The notes under the pieces: generated by a model
Told to the model about the DNA's origin: nothing
The model's database searches: none
What the model saw: only the letters and a program-made list of their open reading frames with translations
Shown here: positions 9,001 through 16,488 of the stretch, one piece after another
How the letters are laid out: each line of letters opens with the position of its first letter
How positions within the stretch are numbered: the stretch's first letter is position 1
Source of the DNA: an uncultured Lentisphaeria bacterium
GTDB taxonomy: Bacteria > Verrucomicrobiota > Lentisphaeria > Victivallales > UBA1829
Direction of reading: 5' to 3'
NCBI GenBank assembly: GCA_949282305.1
Contig: CASDPB010000042.1
Location: 1-33,511 of the forward strand
Length of the DNA: 33,511 bases
Translations under genes and position numbers: made by a program

Positions 9001-9314
9001 GCAAGATTTTGTTCCGGGGGGCGGAACGGGCTGACAATCTGATTCTTGCCGCCGGTGTGAATACGGCTCCCGGAGAGTTGACCGGAAAGATTCTGCCGGA
9101 ACGTTATGCCGGAGGCGCGGCGGAACTGTCCGCATCGTTCAACGGTCAGAACGCAGAAATCAGCTTTGAGCTTCTGCCGGACGCCGAATGCGCGGGATTC
9201 CTGATCTGGTGGAGCAGCAGTTCCGCATCCACGCTGGAGCCTCTGACCCGTGAGAAGATATTGAAGCCGGGAGAGAGCCGGACGATTGCGTCTTTGATCC
9301 GGCTCGGACAGTGA
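6060..9314 (+). CDS. Large secreted glycoside-hydrolase-like protein
   Basis: 1084 aa from the ATG at 6060, chosen because GAGGTGG lies just upstream and the protein then opens with a signal peptide (MKFLSAGVMLGGCIFGCLAQ). An in-frame ATG at 6027 lacks these features. LGGC at 10-13 could also act as a lipobox. Residues 21-170 (NLIRNPDFNGVEPWRL and on) resemble a CBM4/9-like jelly-roll. About 330-680 looks like a TIM barrel: FGLHISHLYCL, then IVWDIEPGA at 461-469 with a candidate catalytic Glu466, the Cys cluster DYCYCAVCRKNF at 471-482, and GIGFWPGDNF near 628. The remainder resembles beta-sandwich accessory domains. The C-X-C-X2-C-X3-F pattern recalls DUF4838-type glycoside hydrolases. Substrate unknown; likely a host or plant glycan. 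It is the third gene of the LacI cassette and is probably induced by its own product. Confidence 0.75.
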   Translation: MKFLSAGVMLGGCIFGCLAQNLIRNPDFNGVEPWRLTEWTGNYGTVSASGRNMMIVNDDPKQTTMAQQGVHLKPHTEYRLSFRIKGEKITTDGAGNSGACVMILHKGKHVYECSPAGAWKTVSGTFDWKSCALTFKTGEITERSVLYLVLRKSSGTVRFSDVRLEETAKAVTAGGTAKLIPVCWQKNVWNLAAGTPGCIFCDLRTKPVKTCRYEIELDLPEGVELSAASPWHRYAPGVSSDRIVSLPSGRGAAFRTYRVVLDPKFAAALLPDSLAWSNYYRLYLTASGKTAGGGAFFRFYADGKELMPEQSFQINVLPPVVFPQEKIKKFGLHISHLYCLTAPLPGIRNSGLDYWRNLAEKPETFTVFRFGSSDPEIRAQVLRDFKVSLFVGTRYVTPFGNFSDWKKQSGVQVPEMVLADGRRLEWACPSYAARKGTPFWESYVSELIQKKLDGLPQAVRIVWDIEPGAKDYCYCAVCRKNFSDSVSPGKTLTAEEIRRNHAAEWFRFRVKQNAEIIRRFAELCRGKFPGKELVLCTDPLHASPPHVQEWCGVDVRLSDADYGLFMNMPYYQGVRWYDDLAFNLKSLKTPNYPLIDPSENLEMFYNRYTPEGVVMNMVAAAAQGARGIGFWPGDNFDGKYLHAIAEGCGMIADGEEYYFGERCDRMAEVKPENVVKMTLEDRGRKAVATVPDFTPYLRFTVHKKDSAWLVTVFNYHPSQDLLARIALPGIPCSGAWHVFSLKDRRAYSTANPADGFLAEIPAGTVRQFEIAREKRKAAGLIEPAALEKKLAGFHAGNSSVSRFRSLREGNRAVGWGILPEGSGPMLKLSAGSRSVYLDLNRNAAIAGYYIDDLEDILSGEGRGVMDELNLYRFRDPLAFELTDAKIEKGIPTVRFAAVVPAAENADPNSTLPAGLRIEKTVSLEDDGKTIRSVYTLLNPEDSGRTMKVGFRLKNHPRLGAAWNSGKVLSSLWRIGMNGTSGKILFRGAERADNLILAAGVNTAPGELTGKILPERYAGGAAELSASFNGQNAEISFELLPDAECAGFLIWWSSSSASTLEPLTREKILKPGESRTIASLIRLGQ

Positions 9315-9343
9315 ACTGCCGCAGACGGGCTGGAAAAGCAGTC

Positions 9344-10702
9344 CTATTCCGTTCTTCCGCGAAGGGCGAAGAACCAGAGCAGGAGCCAGAAAATGACTCC
9401 TGCCATGCTGATGATCCAGAACAGCAGCCCCCCTTTTGCCATGACAAGCGGCAGAGCAAGGGATGTGACGACGCCACCGCCCATAAACGGTTCATGGAAG
9501 AGCTGTTTGTAGCCGAATGCGGATGCCGCGCAGGTCTTGTTTTCCGGATCGACGGTGCGCAGGAGAAGAAGCCCCGTTGCGGTGACGCCCATCGCCTGAC
9601 CGAATTCCGCGATTGCGCGCTCGAACCATGCGACTTTGAAAAGTCTCGGCGCGGCATAGAGCACCATGAATACGTTCCACAGCGTGCCGAACAGAATCAG
9701 CAGGAGCAGCGGGAGCCAGTAGGCTGCGACAAAGTCGATGCGGATCGACGCCACGGCGGAGAGCACCAGAAAGTCCAGCGCCGCTCCGGCGAGTCTCTGC
9801 ATCTGCCCGTGATCCACGATGATATGCAGTTTTGTGATGCGCAGCAGCATCTGAAGAAGGAGTCCGCCGATCATACAGAGCGGAAACAGCGGGAAGCTCG
9901 GCAGGATGCGCATGTCGCGGATTCCCGCGGGCGCCACGGTATCCAGCAGGAGCAGCAGTTCCTTGAATCCGCAGCCGATCAGCACCGCAATGCCGATCAG
10001 GGCGATATGCAGCGCAAGGGAATCGACGGAGTCGGAGAAGACGGTCTGCTTTCCGGCAGGCGGCTGCTCCTCCGGCGGATAGACGCCGCGCTGTTCCAGC
10101 TTCGACTGATCTTCAAAACTGCGGATGTTGGTGATGTGCCCGTGCCTTGCCGCCCAGTTGATGAGCCACATGCCGATGACGATGCCGAGGATCATTCCGG
10201 CGGTCGCCATGGCGAAGCCGAGATCCTTGCCGGTTTCCCAGTCCAGATGCTCGAAGGTTTCGGTCAGCCCCGCCACGGTGCCGTGCCCGCCCTCGAATCC
10301 GATTTCCAGAAGATTGCCGAACTGGATCGGGACTCCGAACAGCGGCAGAAGAACCAGTCCGGTCAGCCCGAGCCCGACCGCATACTGCCCCCACGCGATG
10401 ATCTGTCCGAAACAGAGCTGGGGCGCGGTGATGTTCCAGATGCCGCGCAGTTTTGGGGTCGGCGCTCCGAGAAAAAGCGAGGCGAACACGATGTTGATCA
10501 GGAAGCCGGGGAGTGCATCCCAGCCCGCGAACCAGTTCGGGGAGAGATGCGGACCCGCCGTGTTGATGAGGAGCAGTCCCAGCATTCCGCCGATCACCGA
10601 GGCGGGAAGATAGAGCTTCTGGAACAGCGGAATCAGGCTCCTCAGTATTTTACCGGATACCAGCAGCAGACAAAGTCCGCAGAACGACATGACAACAACC
10701 AT
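9344..10702 (-). CDS. Sodium/glutamate symporter family protein (GltS-like)
   Basis: 452 aa membrane protein with about 11-12 hydrophobic segments. GFEGGHGTVAGL near residue 120 is the hallmark first re-entrant-loop motif of the GltS family, and FGQAMGVTATGLLLLRTVDP near 365 matches the second, symmetry-related half. Family members carry glutamate in with Na+; this one is longer than E. coli GltS (about 400 aa), with a charged loop near 175-205, so the substrate may differ. The start ATG has GGGAG about 9 bases upstream, and an in-frame stop just before rules out extension. It begins 35 bases after the GH36 gene on the same strand, so the two are probably co-transcribed. The convergent hydrolase gene ends 29 bases away. 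Confidence 0.87.
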   Translation of the reverse strand: MVVVMSFCGLCLLLVSGKILRSLIPLFQKLYLPASVIGGMLGLLLINTAGPHLSPNWFAGWDALPGFLINIVFASLFLGAPTPKLRGIWNITAPQLCFGQIIAWGQYAVGLGLTGLVLLPLFGVPIQFGNLLEIGFEGGHGTVAGLTETFEHLDWETGKDLGFAMATAGMILGIVIGMWLINWAARHGHITNIRSFEDQSKLEQRGVYPPEEQPPAGKQTVFSDSVDSLALHIALIGIAVLIGCGFKELLLLLDTVAPAGIRDMRILPSFPLFPLCMIGGLLLQMLLRITKLHIIVDHGQMQRLAGAALDFLVLSAVASIRIDFVAAYWLPLLLLILFGTLWNVFMVLYAAPRLFKVAWFERAIAEFGQAMGVTATGLLLLRTVDPENKTCAASAFGYKQLFHEPFMGGGVVTSLALPLVMAKGGLLFWIISMAGVIFWLLLWFFALRGRTE

Positions 10703-10737
10703 TGTTACTTACTCCCGGTCACTCAGCTTTCCTGATT

Positions 10738-12729
10738 TCATACGGATTCCAGCATCAGATATGAGATGTGCGGCATCGTGACGCCGATTTTTCCCGCTTC
10801 GCTCGCCGTGACCTTGCCGTTTCCTGCGAGAACCTTCCATTGCGCCGCCCGTGTCTGAGGCAGGGAGAGCTCCGCATTTTCTGATTCCGACCCCGCCTCC
10901 CGGTAGAGAATCAGATACGCTTTTCCGGTTTCCGCATTGTGGGAGAGCAGACCCGTAAACGCCTTGCCGTCGGGTTCCTGCCCGACCGGATGGATTTCTC
11001 CGGCGAAGATTGCGTCACGGTATGTTTTGTGAATTTCCATGACCGTTCTGATGCCTGCGCGGTCTTCCGGCTTGACGGTGGACGGTGCGAACCAGAGCAG
11101 GGGATTGGCGAACATCGCGATTGCCGCCCAGTACTCCTGCGGGTAAGTCTGCGGCGGGCACCACGGCTTCTGCGCATAGAATTCGGGATTGATGTCTCCT
11201 GCGTAGGGAATCTCGATCTGGAGTTCCTGCGGGCGCATGTATTTTGCGAGCCGCCAGAGAGAGCGCAGAGTCTTTTCCGGATGATAGCCGACTCCCCACA
11301 TGTGGCAGACATAGCGGTTTTCCAGGAAAATGTTGCCGTATTCGAGGAACAGGAAATACCCGGGACGCTGCCCGTTGGTGGTGTCAAGATTGAAGTAGAC
11401 TTTGCCGTTTGTCTTCTCCCTGACGTATTCCAGAAGCGACCGGAGATTGTCCTCCGCTTCGTATGTGCGGATCATGACGGAATCGATTTTGAATACGTTG
11501 AAGCCGTATTCCCCGTGAAGTTCCAGAATCCGTTCCGCAAACGTCTTCCAGTCCTGGTATTCGCAGTTGAACGACGGCGCCATCCAGAGCCCCGGTTGAA
11601 TGCCCGCTTCTTCCGCCGCTTTCATCACCGGAGCGAAGGTGCCGTTGAGACGCTCCTGCGAAATTCTCCAGAATTTTTCCGTGATATGACGGTTTTTGTT
11701 GCCGAGTTCGGAGAGCGAACCGCCCTCCTGCCATGCGTCGTCGATCTGGTAATGGGTTGCGCCGACCTCCGCCGCCGCTTTCATCTCTTCGATCAGGAAC
11801 GCTTCCGAGACCAGTTTCGGAAAACGTCCGCAGCCCCACGGGTTGACCATGATGGAATAAGGCTTTGCGGAGAAACGCTTTTTCAGAAATGCCTTCAGCA
11901 GCGTGTCGCGCTCTTCCTCCGAATGATAGACCAGCAGGTCATGACGGTAGCCCCGGAATGTCTTGCCGGGGCGGATTTCGGACGGGTGGATTCCCCAGGA
12001 GCAGGAATGGATTTCGCCGTCTTTGATGCGGAAATCATAGGATTCCATATCGCGGCGTTCACCGCTGGGCGGCGCCTCCTGCAGATAAAGAAATCCCGCG
12101 CCGGAACTGTTTCTGCAGAACAGAAGATTTCCGTTCAGGTATTCCTGATCCGCCTTGTGCTCTTTCATCAGTTCATCGTGATAATCCGTCCTTCCCGCGA
12201 AGGAAACCGTTTTTTCCGCCTGGAACCCTTCCGCGCAGAGAATGCTGTCCGCGCGCGATTCCCGGACGTCGGGACGGTAGAGATCCTGATCCAGATTGCC
12301 GCGCGGAGTCCAGTAGAGAATGGGAAGCACTTTCGGGCGGATAGTGTTCCGGACGGAAACTGCCGGGAAATCCGGATAAATGAGGTACTCCCGCAGATAT
12401 TCAGTTTCGGAGACCTCCTCCCGCATGGTGACTGCGATTTTCACATGTTCGGAGTCCTTGAAAGACTCCGGCACCTGTTCCGCGGAAATATCAATGACTT
12501 TCCACGGAACTGCCGGATCCATTCCCGCCGGATACATTGCAATGAATGCGAGGTCGGCGTCCGCTTTTGCCGGATTTGCGAATTCCGTACCCTGCGCATC
12601 CTTCAGAGATACGGTACGGGGGGCGCCGGAGGAGAGATCCAGCGTGCGGCGGATTTTACTGTTTGCGATGACCAGAGTCTGCCCGGAAAGGGTGACTTCG
12701 ATGTCTTGAAAAGAGATCAGTGTTTTCAT
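10738..12729 (-). CDS. Alpha-galactosidase-like glycoside hydrolase (GH36/clan D)
   Basis: 663 aa from ATG 12729. The open frame extends further upstream, but that extension is translated from a remnant of another gene. An N-terminal beta-sandwich (about 1-280) precedes a TIM barrel with YQIDDAWQ near 326-333, LWMAPSFN near 381-388, and FKID, whose Asp416 is the likely nucleophile by analogy with GH36 enzymes. No signal peptide is present, so it probably acts in the cytoplasm on imported alpha-galactosides or alpha-galactosaminides. No good ribosome-binding site lies before the ATG; instead the ATG overlaps the TGA of the remnant methyltransferase 3' end by ATGA, a relic of translational coupling. 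The GltS gene follows by 35 bases. Confidence 0.85.
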   Translation of the reverse strand: MKTLISFQDIEVTLSGQTLVIANSKIRRTLDLSSGAPRTVSLKDAQGTEFANPAKADADLAFIAMYPAGMDPAVPWKVIDISAEQVPESFKDSEHVKIAVTMREEVSETEYLREYLIYPDFPAVSVRNTIRPKVLPILYWTPRGNLDQDLYRPDVRESRADSILCAEGFQAEKTVSFAGRTDYHDELMKEHKADQEYLNGNLLFCRNSSGAGFLYLQEAPPSGERRDMESYDFRIKDGEIHSCSWGIHPSEIRPGKTFRGYRHDLLVYHSEEERDTLLKAFLKKRFSAKPYSIMVNPWGCGRFPKLVSEAFLIEEMKAAAEVGATHYQIDDAWQEGGSLSELGNKNRHITEKFWRISQERLNGTFAPVMKAAEEAGIQPGLWMAPSFNCEYQDWKTFAERILELHGEYGFNVFKIDSVMIRTYEAEDNLRSLLEYVREKTNGKVYFNLDTTNGQRPGYFLFLEYGNIFLENRYVCHMWGVGYHPEKTLRSLWRLAKYMRPQELQIEIPYAGDINPEFYAQKPWCPPQTYPQEYWAAIAMFANPLLWFAPSTVKPEDRAGIRTVMEIHKTYRDAIFAGEIHPVGQEPDGKAFTGLLSHNAETGKAYLILYREAGSESENAELSLPQTRAAQWKVLAGNGKVTASEAGKIGVTMPHISYLMLESV

Positions 12730-12733
12730 GATG

Positions 12734-12858
12734 ATTGATTTGAAGGTTTCCATTTGCGCTGGCGCGCCGCTTCGTAAAGCAGGAGCGTGGCAGCGGTTGC
12801 AACATTCAGCGAGTCCATTCTGCCGAGCATCGGGTACATCGGCGGAATTCATCCGGTA
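12734..12858 (-). pseudogene. Detached 3' end of the RNA methyltransferase gene (copy 1 of the repeat)
   Basis: Bases 12734-12834 match 14396-14496 at 100 of 101 positions (C/T at 12820). After an 11-base net deletion, 12836-12858 matches 14509-14531 with two mismatches. In the methyltransferase frame it encodes the C-terminal RKWKPSNQ, then two serine codons and a TGA that overlaps the GH36 ATG. It therefore looks like the original gene end, now separated from its body by the RhuM island and decaying. Confidence 0.85.
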
Positions 12859-12885
12859 ATTATTTTTCCTGATTTGCTTTGTCTA
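12857..12885 (-). promoter_or_regulatory. Candidate promoter reading toward the GH36 gene
   Basis: On the minus strand TAGACA (12885-12880) and TAATTA (12862-12857) are 17 bases apart, exactly at the edge of the methyltransferase remnant. If real, the island supplied a new promoter to the GH36-gltS pair after cutting it off from the methyltransferase gene. Confidence 0.3.
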
Positions 12886-12928
12886 CTAGAAAATCTCCTG
12901 TTTGAATCTGCATTTATCCGACAGGCGG

Positions 12929-13969
12929 TTACTCATTTTCTTTGTCCTCCGTTGTTTCCGGCAGACTTTCACTCTCCTGCAAGAGACGGTCAAAATCGCT
13001 TCGGTACATAAAGTCCTGAATCACCCGGTATTTTTCAAATTCGCTTTCCGCAAACTGTTTTGCCACTTCCGCGGTGACTTTCCCGGCATCCGTCAACAAG
13101 TCGGCTTCGTTGAATTGCAGAAAAGCGTCCAGTTTCTCTGCCCAGTCCCGCATCATCATAGGCACATGCCGTTTTGCCTGCCGGATGGCGTAATCAAGGT
13201 ACATGGTCACAATTTCATTCAGTTCGTCCAGTTCCTGATTTTTGAGGTAGTTTTTGGCAACAGAGACATCAGCCTTGACAATTTTTCCCGCCGGAGCATT
13301 TTTCCATGTAACCAATCCCATGTTTACGCTTTTATGGCTGGCACGCTCCATAATCAGTTCCGCCGCCGTGCTGTGGTGAACGGCATAGTGCATTTTGTTC
13401 TGAACCGTGGCAAAAAAGGTTTTGGTGGTTTCGCTGTTCCGGTCATAATCGGCGGAAGTTGCATACAAGTCGGTGATTTTCTGATAAAAACGGCGTTCAC
13501 TGGCGCGGATTTCCTGAATTTCACTGAGCAGGTGTTCAAAATAATCATCATCAAAGATTTTACCGTTGCTCAGCCGTTCTTTGTCCAGCACATACCCCTG
13601 CCTGACAAATGTTTCAAGCACCCGCGTCGCCCATTGGCGGAACTCGGCGGCTCGAGAGGAATTTGCACGGTAGCCGACGGCGATAATCGCCGGGAGGCTG
13701 TAGAACTGATACTGATAAGTTCTGCCGTTGTCTGCAACTTGTGCAAAAAATGCACAAGTTGAATCTTCCATCAGTTCCCCGGATTCGTAAATCTTCTTCA
13801 AGTGCTTCGTAACCACCGACCTGTCAATGTCGAATAGCTGTCCGATTGCTTTCTGTGTCAGCCAGACATTGCCGTCCTGAACCCGGACTTCGATCGTGTC
13901 TCTGCTGTTTCCTTTTGCAAAAACCAGGAAGTCTGCCGTGCTGTTGCGGATTTGCAGAGTTTTACTCAT
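12929..13969 (-). CDS. RhuM-family (virulence RhuM) protein
   Basis: 346 aa from the ATG at 13969, preferred over the in-frame ATG at 13984 because GAGGAG lies 7-8 bases before it. The N-terminal part has the RhuM winged-helix-like segment VWLTQKAIGQLFDIDRSVVTKHLKK, followed by CAFFAQVADNGRTYQYQFY and the family's AIIAVGYRANSSRAAEFRQWA. The rest is charged and helical (LLSEIQEIRASERRFYQKIT). RhuM proteins are common on genomic islands and between subunits of type I and III restriction-modification loci; their molecular role is not settled. The start overlaps the end of the 77-aa gene upstream, so the two are translationally coupled. Confidence 0.88.
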   Translation of the reverse strand: MSKTLQIRNSTADFLVFAKGNSRDTIEVRVQDGNVWLTQKAIGQLFDIDRSVVTKHLKKIYESGELMEDSTCAFFAQVADNGRTYQYQFYSLPAIIAVGYRANSSRAAEFRQWATRVLETFVRQGYVLDKERLSNGKIFDDDYFEHLLSEIQEIRASERRFYQKITDLYATSADYDRNSETTKTFFATVQNKMHYAVHHSTAAELIMERASHKSVNMGLVTWKNAPAGKIVKADVSVAKNYLKNQELDELNEIVTMYLDYAIRQAKRHVPMMMRDWAEKLDAFLQFNEADLLTDAGKVTAEVAKQFAESEFEKYRVIQDFMYRSDFDRLLQESESLPETTEDKENE

Positions 13970-14195
13970 CGGAACACTCCTCATCTTCCAGCACAGGCGG
14001 ATGGATAATATTCAGCGCATAGCCGGCTTTTCCGAATTCGCACCGTATGGGGATATGACCGGACATTCCGGAATCAAGGGAACGGCAGGCAATTGCCGGA
14101 TGACAGGAAAGGTCGGGACATTCCAGCAGGAAACGAGGCTTAACTTCGACAGGCTTTTCTTTGCCGATCCATGTCAGTTCCAGTCTGTTTGCCAT
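13962..14195 (-). CDS. 77-aa protein with N-terminus like type III DNA methyltransferases
   Basis: The ATG at 14195 has GGAG 7 bases upstream. Its first part, LELTWIGKEKPVEVKPR followed by FLLECPDLSCH, closely resembles the opening of type III Mod subunits, which as I recall it runs LELTWIGK...PR.LLE.P..S.H. After about residue 32 the resemblance ends: there is no FGDN or DPPY motif, and the protein closes with IIHPPVLEDEECSDE before a TAA that overlaps the RhuM gene start. It may be a trimmed mod gene whose start was joined to an unrelated tail, or a small genuine partner of RhuM. No catalytic residue is visible, so no methyltransferase activity is expected. Confidence 0.6.
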   Translation of the reverse strand: MANRLELTWIGKEKPVEVKPRFLLECPDLSCHPAIACRSLDSGMSGHIPIRCEFGKAGYALNIIHPPVLEDEECSDE

Positions 14196-14393
14196 TGAAT
14201 TCTCCGTTCGGGATAATTGCTGAAATGAAAATGTTCGGAAAAGCATGCAAGTTTTTCCGGACGAATCCGTAAAATAGCATTGAAGCGGAGTTTTTTCAAG
14301 TATTTCGGAAAGGGAAAATCCATCGAACCGGAAGAAACAGCAGAAAAGCTGCAATTTCACCGGAAAGCCCTTCGTTCCGCTTCCGGAGATTTC

Positions 14394-15209
14394 CTATTGA
14401 TTTGAAGGTTTCCATTTGCGCTGGCGCGCCGCTTCGTAAAGCAGGAGCGTGGCAGCGGTTGCAACATTCAGCGAGTCCATTTTGCCGAGCATCGGGATGA
14501 CCACCTGCACATCGGCGGAGTTCATCCAGTAGTCGGAAAGCCCGTATTGTTCCGCGCCCACCACAATCGCGGTGCCGCAGGTCATGTCGTTTTCCGTGTA
14601 GACACAGTCCGTGTGAGGCGTTGCCGCAAGTGTCCTGATTCCGTGTCTGCGGAGCCATTCCAGCGCCTCCTCGGAGGAGGTTTCCGCCAGCGGCACGGAG
14701 AAAATCGCTCCGGTGCTGGCGCGGATCACGTTCGGATTGAAAAGATCCGTCTGACGGTTGCAGATGATGACGCCGGTGGCTCCGACGGCGTCCGCACTGC
14801 GGAGAATGGAGCCGAGATTGCCCGGCTTTTCGATGGTTTCCGCAACAAGATAAAGCCCGTCTTTCCTGACGGGCATGGATTCCAGCCCTTTCTTCTTCAT
14901 TTCCGCGATGGCGATCAGCCCTTCCGGACGGTCACGGTAGGCGAGCTTGCACAGGATTTCTTTCGTAGTTTCGTAGATTTCCGCGCCGGAACGCTCTATA
15001 TCGGCAATCAGGCTGTTTTCGTTTTCCCCGAGATAGAGTTCGGGACAGCAGAAGCATTCGCGGATTCTGATGCCGAGCGCAAGCGCACGGGAGAGTTCGC
15101 GGTATCCCTCAAGGAGCGTGACTCCCTCCCTGTCGCGTTCCCGTCGTTCGCGGAGCGCCCAGGCATGTTTGACTTTCGGATTTTTCGCACTTGTGATCTG
15201 TGTGACCAT
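14394..15209 (-). CDS. SPOUT-family (TrmH/SpoU) RNA 2'-O-methyltransferase
   Basis: 271 aa from the ATG at 15209, selected because GAGG sits 5 bases upstream and the family opening MVTQITSAKNPKVKHAW starts there. An N-terminal substrate-binding domain (about 1-95) precedes the knotted SPOUT domain with motifs NLGSILRSADAVGATGVI, IRASTGAIFSVP, IVVGAEQYGLSD and [20 protein letters not shown], which bind S-adenosylmethionine and form the dimer. It should methylate a ribose 2'-OH in rRNA or tRNA; the exact nucleotide cannot be told. The C-terminal 45 or so codons are duplicated at 12734-12858. Its present stop is TAG, whereas the old copy ends two codons later with TGA. The upstream esterase gene is separated by a terminator. 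Confidence 0.92.
   Translation of the reverse strand: MVTQITSAKNPKVKHAWALRERRERDREGVTLLEGYRELSRALALGIRIRECFCCPELYLGENENSLIADIERSGAEIYETTKEILCKLAYRDRPEGLIAIAEMKKKGLESMPVRKDGLYLVAETIEKPGNLGSILRSADAVGATGVIICNRQTDLFNPNVIRASTGAIFSVPLAETSSEEALEWLRRHGIRTLAATPHTDCVYTENDMTCGTAIVVGAEQYGLSDYWMNSADVQVVIPMLGKMDSLNVATAATLLLYEAARQRKWKPSNQ
14396..14531. repeat. Direct repeat, copy 2 (3' end of the intact methyltransferase gene)
   Basis: Partner of 12734-12858, in the same orientation and offset by 1662 bases. The match begins exactly at the last codons of the gene (the bases after CAAT on the minus strand differ between copies). This copy keeps the 11 bases missing from copy 1 and belongs to the intact reading frame. 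Confidence 0.9.
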
Positions 15210-15235
15210 CTTCGCCTCAATGATTTCAAATGGCA

Positions 15236-15280
15236 GGGAAAGCAAACAGGACAAACAGGACCCGCGTCCTGTCTGTCCTG
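15236..15280 (-). terminator. Intrinsic terminator after the esterase gene
   Basis: Arms 15247-15261 and 15266-15280 form a 15-base-pair stem with one mismatch and a 4-base loop (CCGC in plus-strand reading). On the minus strand the stem is followed by TTTGCTTT. It lies between the esterase stop (15298) and the methyltransferase start (15209), so those genes are separate transcripts unless read-through occurs. Confidence 0.7.
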
Positions 15281-15297
15281 CATCTCTGTTATGTTTT

Positions 15298-16446
15298 TCA
15301 GCTGAAGAAAACTTCGGAGGAGTAAACGCATCCGTTGTCGTCTTCGAGATTCAGATACGCGGCGGTCCAGCCTTCGGGCAGGGTGCCGACCACGGTTCCG
15401 TTTTCCCGGTTGAGCTTCGCGGGATAGGAGCGGAACAGACAGTCGTTCCAGCATTCCGCGGCGCGTGTTGCCACGAGTTCCGCCGTTTTGATTTTAACGG
15501 AGGAATTCCATTTTGCCCCGAGACGTTCGCCCTCGTCGTCAAGTCTGATTTTCGTGAAGCCGGGAAATTCCGTGCCGGAAACCGCCGATTTGGCGAACGG
15601 GAGGATTTCCGGAATATACATGCCGGTATTCTGATCGTGCGGCATGTTGATGCGGAGTGCGCGGTAAGTCTGCTTTGCGGAGAGTTTCGTGGAATGGTTC
15701 CAGCTGGCGATGTCGAAACAGGCGTCCGCGGTTCCATTGATCCAGAGGATCGGCATTTTCGCCTCGGAGAGATAGTTGTCCGGATCCCAGAGAGAGATCC
15801 ATTTTTTGAGATTCTTCATTGATGTGGTCTCGGGAACCAGCTTGAGGTTTGCAAAACCGCCGCAGCCGTAGACCGGGGCGGCAAATTTGAAACGGCTGTC
15901 GAATCCGATTGCGAGCGCGGTTGCGAATCCGCCCCAGGAGATGCCCGTAATGCCGATGCGTCCCGCTGCGACACCTTCAAGGGAGCCAAGAAAACTGTTT
16001 GCCGTGATGATGGCTGCGACCGCGTGATAGGGCCACTGGTTTTCGGGCGCCTCCTCCACTTTTGCAAACTGATCCAGGTGGCCAGGTCCGGAAAAATCGT
16101 GACGCGCGGACTCCGGTACGGCTCCTGCCAGTTTCCCGTCCTTTTCCGGGACCCCCCCGAACATGTCGATGGCGATTGCGGCGAATCCGCGGTCAAGCCA
16201 CATCTTGACCCAGGGCGCGTATGCCGTGCCGCTTCCGCCGTGGACGAGCACGATTCCGGGAACCGGATTTTCTTTTGCCGCGCCTTCCGGCACTCCATAC
16301 CAGGCAAAAATTCTGGTCGGTCTGCCGTCATATTCGGGGCCTGCAAGGAACACGCTTTTCACACCGGCGTCCGCCGCCTCAAAACCTTCCGCCCCGAATG
16401 TTTCGGGGACAGCGAAAAATCTTTCAAAATCGAACATCGTCTGCAT
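15298..16446 (-). CDS. Alpha/beta-hydrolase, acetyl xylan esterase / dienelactone hydrolase type
   Basis: About 382 aa. The start is uncertain among ATGs at 16476, 16446 and 16437; a promoter candidate ending near 16489 favours one of the two later ones. VPGIVLVHGGSGTAYAPWVK holds the oxyanion HGG motif, GITGISWGGFA the nucleophile Ser, WINGTADACF the probable Asp, and NMPHDQNTG the catalytic His. The order and spacing fit a serine alpha/beta-hydrolase related to acetyl xylan esterases and prolyl oligopeptidases. There is no signal peptide, so it would deacylate small substrates in the cytoplasm. The last ~100 residues form a beta-rich tail. It follows holB by about 110 bases. Confidence 0.78.
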   Translation of the reverse strand: MQTMFDFERFFAVPETFGAEGFEAADAGVKSVFLAGPEYDGRPTRIFAWYGVPEGAAKENPVPGIVLVHGGSGTAYAPWVKMWLDRGFAAIAIDMFGGVPEKDGKLAGAVPESARHDFSGPGHLDQFAKVEEAPENQWPYHAVAAIITANSFLGSLEGVAAGRIGITGISWGGFATALAIGFDSRFKFAAPVYGCGGFANLKLVPETTSMKNLKKWISLWDPDNYLSEAKMPILWINGTADACFDIASWNHSTKLSAKQTYRALRINMPHDQNTGMYIPEILPFAKSAVSGTEFPGFTKIRLDDEGERLGAKWNSSVKIKTAELVATRAAECWNDCLFRSYPAKLNRENGTVVGTLPEGWTAAYLNLEDDNGCVYSSEVFFS

Positions 16447-16488
16447 CTTTCTTTGATCTTTTGCTTTCAGTATCATACGGAATTTTCA

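Larger units (their letters stand above)
12859..14395. mobile_element. Accessory island flanked by direct repeats of a gene 3' end
   Basis: About 1.54 kb lies between two copies of the methyltransferase 3' end. It carries a 77-aa protein resembling a type III DNA methyltransferase N-terminus and a RhuM-family gene, both typical accessory cargo. The target gene is restored in frame by the right-hand copy, as with integrative elements that insert at gene 3' ends. No integrase or transposase is present, so it would be a shrunken or immobile remnant. A tandem duplication or an assembly join is the alternative. Confidence 0.55.

Noticed and set aside
9311-10735. Plus-strand open frame opposite the GltS gene
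   Set aside because: Its translation is charged and low in complexity, whereas the minus strand encodes a typical GltS membrane protein.
10939-12738. Long plus-strand open frame opposite the GH36 gene
   Set aside because: The opposite strand carries recognisable GH36 motifs, and this frame's translation is rich in Arg, Phe and Val without domains.
12730-12852. N-terminal extension of the GH36 protein to 12852
   Set aside because: The extra 41 residues are translated from the orphan methyltransferase 3' end in the wrong frame; the same peptide appears in an out-of-frame reading of the intact copy.
12929-13969. RhuM gene product as an integrase for the island
   Set aside because: No recombinase catalytic residues (tyrosine R-H-R-Y or serine type) are visible; the family match is RhuM.
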